Origin: JBGTIS01 sp041745535
GTDB lineage: Bacteria; Bacteroidota; Bacteroidia; Cytophagales; Cyclobacteriaceae
Reading direction: 5' to 3'
Length of the DNA: 12,205 nt
Assembly (NCBI GenBank): GCA_041745535.1
Contig: JBGTIS010000168.1
Coordinates: 1 to 12,205, forward strand
Below the pieces are notes generated by a model. It was not told the origin of the DNA and searched no databases. It was given only the letters and a program-made list of their open reading frames with translations. Shown piece after piece: positions 7,470 to 12,205 of the stretch. Every line of letters begins with the position of its first letter. Positions within the stretch are counted from its first letter, which is position 1. The translations under genes were made by a program, and so were the position numbers.

Positions 7470-8120
7470 TTATTTAGGAGCCTCAATACGCAGAAAAGAT
7501 TTACGCCGCATGAGTGATAACATCTGGTTCAGGTCAACCGGTATCCGTTGCCCTTCAATAATGACGGCATGCGCGTTGCCTTCGATGCGCTGAAATAGCC
7601 AGCGAATAATTTCTTCCAGGTTGTCATCCTGATTAAAGGTAAGATACATTTTCACAGATTCGGTAAACCCAATGCTTACACCCCGATGATTTTCATCCAT
7701 GATAATGGAAGCCTTTGTATCGGGAATGGTATACCGGTCGCCCCATTCCAGCCACCGCAGGTAGCTGCCGAACAATCTGTATTTCAGGTCTTTGTCACGG
7801 GTAAGAATTTCTATTTTCATGTTGTCGAAGGCAAACACGGCATTTTTATTCAGAATATCTTCTCCTGTATCTGTTTTCTGGTTACCACCCGTAGCCAGAC
7901 TTTTCCTTATTTTTTCTCCTAAAGTCTCCAGTTTCTGGAATTTCTCATGGGCCATTTCCCGTACAATGGCGTCGTCGTAGCGCTCAAACTTATCCGGATG
8001 GTATTTTTTCCGCAGTTCCTTGTGCAGCTTTTCAAAGGTAGCCAGTTCCAGGGCCTCAATCTCGATCCCGTAGAATTCTTTAATGGCCTTACGATCTTCC
8101 GGGGTTATTCTTTCTGACAT
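7470..8120 (-). CDS. J-domain (DnaJ-like) protein with unrecognised C-terminal domain
   Basis: This is a 216-residue protein. Residues about 14-76 form a J domain, with helix II and loop KLHKELRKKYHPDKF containing the HPD tripeptide (41-43) that stimulates Hsp70/DnaK ATPase, followed by a helix III-like segment REMAHEKFQKLETLGEKIRK. A short polar linker (77-90) leads to a 125-residue C-terminal half of mixed alpha/beta character with repeated aromatic segments (LRWLEWGDRY, IIRWLFQRIEG). I do not recognise that domain. There is no Gly/Phe region, zinc finger or signal peptide, so it is a cytoplasmic specialised co-chaperone rather than general DnaJ. The client is unknown. It lies 73 bp upstream of the DUF4249 gene and is divergent from the AraC/TPR regulator across a 274-bp gap. 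Confidence 0.8.
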   Translation of the reverse strand: MSERITPEDRKAIKEFYGIEIEALELATFEKLHKELRKKYHPDKFERYDDAIVREMAHEKFQKLETLGEKIRKSLATGGNQKTDTGEDILNKNAVFAFDNMKIEILTRDKDLKYRLFGSYLRWLEWGDRYTIPDTKASIIMDENHRGVSIGFTESVKMYLTFNQDDNLEEIIRWLFQRIEGNAHAVIIEGQRIPVDLNQMLSLMRRKSFLRIEAPK

Positions 8121-8208
8121 GGTAGTACATAATTTTAATAACGATACAATTTCTGTTCAATCCTCGTTTCTGAAAAAAGAATGTTTAAAGAAGTTTCAAT
8201 CACTTCCT

Positions 8209-8303
8209 TTCCGCAAAAAGTATACGGAATTGACTGAATTTATGCCGAATCATTTTTCTGGTTATAAAATTCCTTGCTTAATTTACTATAGATTGAATTG
8301 ACT
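8209..8303. repeat. Short repeats in the divergent intergenic region
   Basis: The 274-bp gap between the J-domain gene and the AraC/TPR gene holds a TTCCG/CGGAA inverted pair (8209-8213 and 8225-8229) and two direct copies of GAATTGACT (8227-8235 and 8295-8303). No perfect TAnnTTTG box was found on either strand in this gap. The repeats could be regulator sites, but they are short and may be coincidental. Confidence 0.2.
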
Positions 8304-8394
8304 TGCGATAGCACGATAAATAATTGTTGAATGATACCTGACTGGTATAAAATAATTTTTTGTAACTTATTCTGGCCATTGAAGCAAAAAAAAA

Positions 8395-10320
8395 ATGGAA
8401 ATCAGTGCTAACTCTTCGAACGGGTTTGGAAAAAATCCAATCAAAAATCCTCTTCTCAGGAAGTTGTTTGAGGAAGTAGAAGCTAACCTCCGGAATGAGC
8501 AGTTCAGCGTTGAAGAACTTGCCGATCGGATGAGCATGAGTCGTTCCCATCTTCATCGAAAATTGAAACAGGCTACCGGTCAGTCGGCCAATCAATTTAT
8601 CCGGGAGTATCGACTTCAGCGTGCTATGGAATTGCTGAAGCATGAGGATATGACGGTTTCTGAGATTGCCTATCAGGTTGGCTTTGGAAGCCCTAGTTAT
8701 TTTACAACCTGTTTTACCGAGTATTACGGCTATCCGCCCGGCGAGGCCAGGCACAAAATCAATGAAACCACCCAGGCAGGGAGTTTCCCGCATCAACAGG
8801 ATAGTAAAAAGTACGGTCAGGTTAAAGGAATTTATAAGACCGCGGTGGGTGGTATGGTGGTTTTAGGGCTGCTTTTGAGCTTCTTTTTATACCAGCAATT
8901 GGCTGTAGTGCCCCATAACCCGGAAGTTAGGGAGCCATCTTATGACAAGTCAATCGCTGTTTTACCCTTCAAAAACCTCAATTCGGATCAGGAAAACGAA
9001 TATTTCAGCGAGGGAGTTATAGAAGCCATCAACCGGCATTTATCCCGGATGGGTGACTTAAGGGTGATTTCACTTACTTCTACTGACCAGTATCGGGAAG
9101 GTAATAAATCAGCGCGGGAAATAGGCAATGAACTCAAGGTTTCTAATTTATTGGAAGGGAGTATTCAGCGTTATGAAAATACGGTGCGGATTGAGGTGCG
9201 ATTGATTGACGCCATGACTGAACGCCAGATATGGGCACAGAACTACGACCGGGAATTGAAAGATATTTTCAAGACGCAAAGTGAAATTGCTGAACAAGTA
9301 ACATTGGCGTTAAAAACCACCTTATCTCCTGAGGAAAAGGCAGTGCTGAATCAGCGTATGACTGACAATACCGAAGCGTATGATCTTTATCTCAAGGGTA
9401 TTTATGAGTACAGAACCTACACCAGAAATGGAAATAATCGCGCTATTGCCTATTTCAAACAAGCCATTGCCCTGGACTCTGGTTACGCATTGGCCTATGC
9501 GGGATTGGCCGCGAGTTACATATTAACGGCCAGTATTTTTGGGGCCGAATTGAGTGCATTGGATGCTATGGCATTGGCAAAACCACTGCTTGACAAAGCC
9601 CTGGCGCTTGACCCGGACCTTATTGAGGCACACCTCTGGAATGGTTTTTATTTTCTTTATAACAACTGGGATTTTGAAGGTGCGGAGCAGGAATACAAAA
9701 AGGCTATCGTTACTAATTTTCCGGATGCGCTAGCTGTATACGCTGACTTTTTAAACTTCCTCAGAAGGCATGAAGAAGCGCTTGCCATGGCACAAAAATT
9801 AAATCAGACCGACCCTTATTACCCCAATAGCAGGATCATCCATTCTCTCTATTACCTGGGGCGGTACGATGAGGCTGCTGAGTTTGCCCAATCTCGTATG
9901 AAGTTGTTCAATAATTACTCCACCCTGGACAGCCATGGTTTTCTCCAGTTGAACACCGGCCATTATCAGGAAGCCATTTCCTTATTCCAAAGGGCTATGG
10001 ATATAGAAGGCATCCGCTACCCCCGCATACTGGGGTGGATGGGAGCGGCCTATGCCCGGTCTGGTCAACTGGAGAAAGCCCTGGAACTGATAGAAGAACT
10101 GAAAACAAAAAGAACCCAGACCAATGCAGGATCAATCGCGTTTTTTATTGCGGTAATTTATGCTGCCCTTGACGACAAAGCATCGGCCTTACACTGGCTA
10201 CAGGAAGCGTATGACCACCATGAGATGGAAATGCCCTGGCTAAAAACCGAGCCCCAGTTCTATTCCCTTCATCAGGAACCGGAATTTCAAGATTTGCTCA
10301 ATAAGGTAGGTTTCCAATAG
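8395..10320 (+). CDS. Membrane-bound AraC-type HTH regulator with FlgO/TolB-like and TPR sensor regions
   Basis: This 641-residue protein is a one-component membrane regulator. Residues about 18-122 are an AraC-type double helix-turn-helix: SVEELADRMSMSRSHLHRKL is the first HTH, and TVSEIAYQVGFGSPSYF followed by YGYPPGEAR is the second with the family signature. One transmembrane helix follows (about 152-168, VLGLLLSFFLYQQLAVV). Residues 184-310 resemble the FlgO/TolB-like module that often precedes TPRs (KSIAVLPFKNLN, EYFSEGV, LLEGSIQR, IWAQNYDREL). TPR-like repeats occupy about 325-620. The order implies a cytoplasmic DNA-binding end and a periplasmic sensor, as in ToxR/CadC proteins, but with an AraC DNA-binding domain. 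Ligand and targets are unknown; the divergent J-domain gene is a possible target. ATG 8395 sits at the end of a ten-A run (8386-8395). Confidence 0.88.
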   Translation: MEISANSSNGFGKNPIKNPLLRKLFEEVEANLRNEQFSVEELADRMSMSRSHLHRKLKQATGQSANQFIREYRLQRAMELLKHEDMTVSEIAYQVGFGSPSYFTTCFTEYYGYPPGEARHKINETTQAGSFPHQQDSKKYGQVKGIYKTAVGGMVVLGLLLSFFLYQQLAVVPHNPEVREPSYDKSIAVLPFKNLNSDQENEYFSEGVIEAINRHLSRMGDLRVISLTSTDQYREGNKSAREIGNELKVSNLLEGSIQRYENTVRIEVRLIDAMTERQIWAQNYDRELKDIFKTQSEIAEQVTLALKTTLSPEEKAVLNQRMTDNTEAYDLYLKGIYEYRTYTRNGNNRAIAYFKQAIALDSGYALAYAGLAASYILTASIFGAELSALDAMALAKPLLDKALALDPDLIEAHLWNGFYFLYNNWDFEGAEQEYKKAIVTNFPDALAVYADFLNFLRRHEEALAMAQKLNQTDPYYPNSRIIHSLYYLGRYDEAAEFAQSRMKLFNNYSTLDSHGFLQLNTGHYQEAISLFQRAMDIEGIRYPRILGWMGAAYARSGQLEKALELIEELKTKRTQTNAGSIAFFIAVIYAALDDKASALHWLQEAYDHHEMEMPWLKTEPQFYSLHQEPEFQDLLNKVGFQ

Positions 10321-10416
10321 GATAGTAGGATACCAAATAGAAAAAAAATTGAACGTTTAAGAAAAAAAGATATTCTTAATATTGATTAAATTTAAGTGTG
10401 CTTAAACTGTGTTGGT

Positions 10417-11242
10417 ATGATTAACGAATATGATTTTAAAGTTGCCCATCCTGAAACTTTTAAGCAGCTTGTGGTAAAAGATATGCTTTTTTTGCTTTAT
10501 ACATGTCCGCAGTTTGATAAACTAGTGAGGCTTTTTTCGCACTTCAACTTAATTTCGTTTTCACTAAGCGGCAAAAAAACCTTTCACCATGGAGGAAAAT
10601 CGTGTACACTTACCGATAATACCTCTGTGTTTGTCCGAAAAACTGCTTATACTCAAGAAATGTATAAGTATAAAGGTTGGGAGGTGTTATCATTTTTCTT
10701 TCAAGATGATTTTTTGCGGCAGGTATTCAATGAATACCGTCCCTATCTACCCCTAAAAAATTTACCTCCCTCTCCTAAAGATATGCTGATTGAAATCAAG
10801 GTGAATGAAACCACCCAGGCATTTTTTTATAGTATTATCCCTTACTTTACGCAAAAATCTCCTCCTGCAGAGGGTCTGCTTGAATTAAAATTTAAAGAGC
10901 TCCTTTTCAATATTTTTTTAGATCCTGCCAACGCTGAATAAAACCCCGCTCTGGCAGGTTATGGAAGCCAATTATATGTTTAATTTAACGGTTGCTGAAT
11001 ATGCCCGCATCACAGGGCGCGGTATTTCTGCATTTAAAAGAGAGTTTTGCGAGTATTATCACGCCACCCCTGGCAAATGGCTTACCCATAAAAGGTTGGA
11101 ACACGCAAAATTATTATTAACTACCAGTACAAAAAATATCAGTGAAATAGCCTACGACAGTGGTTTTAAAAACCTATCCCATTTCAGCCGGATTTTTAAA
11201 GAAAATTATGGTTCTTCTCCACTTCAGTATCGCAACAAATAG
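10417..11242 (+). pseudogene. AraC-family regulator (ExsA/Rob-type), split by an out-of-frame lesion
   Basis: Two reading frames together make one AraC-family regulator. The first, from ATG 10417 to TAA at 10939-10941, encodes the N-terminal sensor half: LFLLYTCP, FNLISFSLSGKKTFHH, VFVRKTA, and LKFKELLFNIFLDPANAE just before the stop. The second frame is open from 10922 and reads TPLWQVMEANYMFNLTVAEY, then the complete DNA-binding half (SAFKREFCEYYHATPGKWL, ISEIAYDSGFKNLSHFSRIF, YGSSPLQYR) to TAG 11242. In relatives about 20 residues separate these halves; here roughly 10 appear to be missing, so a small out-of-frame deletion near 10922-10941 is likely. No homopolymer lies in that interval that would explain it as a read error. 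A GTG at 10396 precedes the ATG but looks non-conserved. The C-terminal part could still be made from ATG 10961 as a 93-residue DNA-binding-only protein. Confidence 0.8.
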
Positions 11243-11285
11243 TTCTGATTTCACACTGAGAACGCAGACCTTTCCCCTGAGCGAT

Positions 11286-11327
11286 GGTTTTTGGAAAAAC
11301 CTTTCGTAAAGGGTGAATTGTTCACCT
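11286..11327. repeat. Two adjacent inverted repeats after the broken AraC gene
   Basis: GGTTTTT-GG-AAAAACC (11286-11301) and GGTGAA-TTG-TTCACC (11312-11326, extendable by a G-T pair) lie in the 142-bp gap between the two pseudogenes. Neither is followed by a T-tract on the plus strand, so they are poor terminators. They could be operator-like or remnant sequences. Confidence 0.25.
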
Positions 11328-11384
11328 GCCTGGATCAATTGGTACTATTTTGAAAGAAAATGCCCCACAGGTTTTTTATGTCAT

Positions 11385-11917
11385 TTATACCCCTGCCATG
11401 TATTCATGTGCCGGAATGAGCTCGATAGAATATCCCTCTTTTTCAAACCTGTCTTTTTGTTCTAAGGTAATGATCACCCCTTCTGAAAGCTTAAAAAACC
11501 GCATGGCCGCCAGCAGGCCGTTATATTCCCGGTCAAAGTTAATATCTTCTATCCGATGGTACACCAGGTTTTCTAGCCGATGGCCGGTATCATCGGTAAA
11601 GGCAGTGGATACTGCCGTAATCAGCCCGGTATCCATGGCATATATTTGTTTTGGATTTCGTGCCTGGGCTTTCAGGGAATAGCTGAACTGTAGCATAAAT
11701 TCTATGAGGTAAGCATCTTTGAAATAGGAAAAATATTCCAGCAGGTCTGAAGCAGAAGTGTACTTTTTCCGCAACGGCGAATGCCGGTTATTATCGTGGC
11801 ATAACTATTTATAACCGGGACCGACGATAGTGCTTCACGTATCAATTCTGCATACTTTTTTAAGAAAACTTCTCTTTACGCATCGATCACAATGGCTATT
11901 TGTTCCTGTCTGGGCAT
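11385..11917 (-). pseudogene. Degraded AAA_14/DUF4143-type ATPase
   Basis: Reading across frames reconstructs one gene. From ATG 11917 the minus strand encodes MPRQEQIAIVIDA, an in-frame TAA (11876-11878), then REVFLKKYAELIREAL and IITGIRRCGKSTLLLQ, a Walker A motif typical of the AAA_14 ATPase family. At about 11744-11765 the sequence jumps out of frame to KYTSASDLLEYFSYFKDAYLIE, the start of the DUF4143 domain, with SYSLKAQARNPKQIYAMDTGLI and GHRLENLVYHRI. Walker B, sensor and intervening sequence are absent. Near 11535-11558 a further segment, including the usual E-x-DFV motif, is missing before the normal C-terminus (GLLAAMRFFKLSEGVIITLEQ, IELIPAHEYM). Intact members have about 380-400 residues; this remnant spans 533 bp. 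The only open stretch (11385-11774) has no real start other than TTG. Confidence 0.85.
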
Positions 11918-11940
11918 TTGTTTTAGACGATTGTTCAATA

Positions 11941-11948
11941 CAAAGATA
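11941..11948 (-). promoter_or_regulatory. Bacteroidota -7 box upstream of the ATPase remnant
   Basis: The minus strand reads TATCTTTG, a perfect TAnnTTTG match, with 23 nt between the box and ATG 11917. This spacing resembles the other boxes in the window and supports 11917 as the ancestral start. A direct repeat lies immediately upstream. Confidence 0.4.
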
Positions 11949-11956
11949 TACTATTT

Positions 11957-11995
11957 AATACCAATGAATGATGTTATTCAATACCAATGAATGAT
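11957..11995. repeat. 16-bp direct repeat in the promoter region of the ATPase remnant
   Basis: AATACCAATGAATGAT occurs twice, at 11957-11972 and 11980-11995, with a 23-bp period. GATATACT also occurs on both sides (11945-11952 and 11993-12000), so the two units are embedded in a longer near-repeat. The position just upstream of the -7 box suggests an operator or a small tandem duplication. Confidence 0.6.
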
Positions 11996-12061
11996 ATACT
12001 GGCCAATCCAAAAAGCAAAAAAACTGACCATTTAAGAAAAACAAGGTTTTCCAGTCTAGGC

Positions 12062-12069
12062 TACCTTTG
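12062..12069 (+). promoter_or_regulatory. Bacteroidota -7 box for a short transcript
   Basis: TACCTTTG is a perfect TAnnTTTG match on the plus strand. It is followed after 39 nt by a tiny ORF and then a hairpin terminator. No TTG at the ideal -33 spacing was found. Confidence 0.35.
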
Positions 12070-12075
12070 AGGTAA

Positions 12076-12178
12076 TAGTATTATTCAATAATTAAACTCT
12101 GTGCTGCTATGAAAAAAATTACAAAAAATTAATCCACCAAACTCAGCAGGAAAGGAATTCCTGCCGAGTTTTCTCTTT
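12076..12178 (+). ncRNA. Candidate short transcript or attenuated leader with a seven-codon ORF
   Basis: Between the -7 box at 12062 and the hairpin at 12140 lies room for an RNA of about 100 nt. It contains ATG 12109 to TAA 12132, encoding MKKITKN. The peptide shows no run of one amino acid that would mark a classical amino-acid attenuator, and there is no Shine-Dalgarno sequence. The unit could be a small RNA, or a leader whose terminator controls a gene beyond the window edge. The start of the RNA is estimated from the box, not observed. Confidence 0.25.
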
Positions 12179-12180
12179 AT
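12140..12180 (+). terminator. Strong rho-independent-type hairpin
   Basis: AACTCAGCAGGA (12140-12151) pairs with TCCTGCCGAGTT (12159-12170), with one A-C mismatch and a seven-base loop. On the plus strand it is followed by the T-rich stretch TTCTCTTTAT (counting the final TT of the stem, TTTTCTC), as expected of an intrinsic terminator for a plus-strand transcript. On the minus strand the sequence after the stem is not immediately T-rich. Confidence 0.75.
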
Positions 12181-12205
12181 TATGCAACAAATTTTAAAGC
12201 GTGGC

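Noticed and set aside
8278..8796. A 172-codon minus-strand frame opposite the AraC HTH region
   Set aside because: It lies antisense to the highly recognisable AraC domain and its translation has no family features.
10913..10919. T7 homopolymer as a simple frameshift or sequencing error explaining the split AraC gene
   Set aside because: In the downstream frame a TAG at 10919-10921 follows the run directly, so gaining or losing one T does not restore a continuous frame; the shift must lie after 10921.
11941..12000. CRISPR array or insertion-sequence terminal repeats
   Set aside because: There are only two 16-bp units with a 7-bp spacer, in direct orientation, with no transposase or cas gene.
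12109..12132. MKKITKN as a ribosomally made modified peptide precursor
   Set aside because: Seven codons with no core peptide, no leader motif and no modification enzyme in the window.

Overview
The window most likely comes from a member of the Bacteroidota, probably a Chitinophaga- or Cytophaga-like lineage. The evidence is a DUF4249 lipoprotein, an AraC-HTH/transmembrane/TPR regulator, an ExsA/Rob-type AraC regulator, few Shine-Dalgarno sequences, and several matches to the Bacteroidota -7 promoter box TAnnTTTG a short distance upstream of ATG codons. Base composition is moderate and fairly even across the intact genes. No CRISPR array, tRNA, rRNA, prophage or intact transposase was seen.

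Layout. Positions 1-502 (+) hold the last 46 codons of a probable CPA2/Kef-type cation:proton antiporter, then a small glutaredoxin-like protein with a CxxT active site. Converging on these is a minus-strand block, 571-8120, of five genes. They are a 1223-residue outer-membrane fusion (metallophosphoesterase, a kinase-like middle region, and an Omp85/BamA-type barrel), an AlkZ-like (HTH_42) DNA glycosylase-family protein, a DinB-superfamily protein, a DUF4249 lipoprotein, and a J-domain protein with an unrecognised C-terminal half. Gaps of 73 to about 250 bp, most holding their own promoter-like motif, suggest mainly single-gene units rather than one operon. Divergent from the J-domain gene is an intact 641-residue membrane-bound AraC/TPR one-component regulator (8395-10320, +).

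The right end (10400-12205) is decaying. An AraC-family regulator is split by an out-of-frame lesion between its ligand-binding and DNA-binding halves. Next to it is a heavily damaged ATPase (AAA_14/DUF4143 type) in which a nonsense codon, a large internal deletion that joins Walker A to the C-terminal domain out of frame, and a second internal deletion can all be read. Its presumed promoter lies beside a 16-bp direct repeat. The last 150 bp hold a TAnnTTTG box, a seven-codon ORF and a strong hairpin terminator, which together look like a very short transcript or an attenuated leader for a gene beyond the window.

There is no obvious shared pathway. The most notable item is the outer-membrane fusion, whose middle region carries a motif pair resembling HipA/CotH/FAM20-type kinase active sites next to a phosphoesterase. 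Also notable are the reconstructed pseudogenes and the short promoter-ORF-terminator unit at the right edge.
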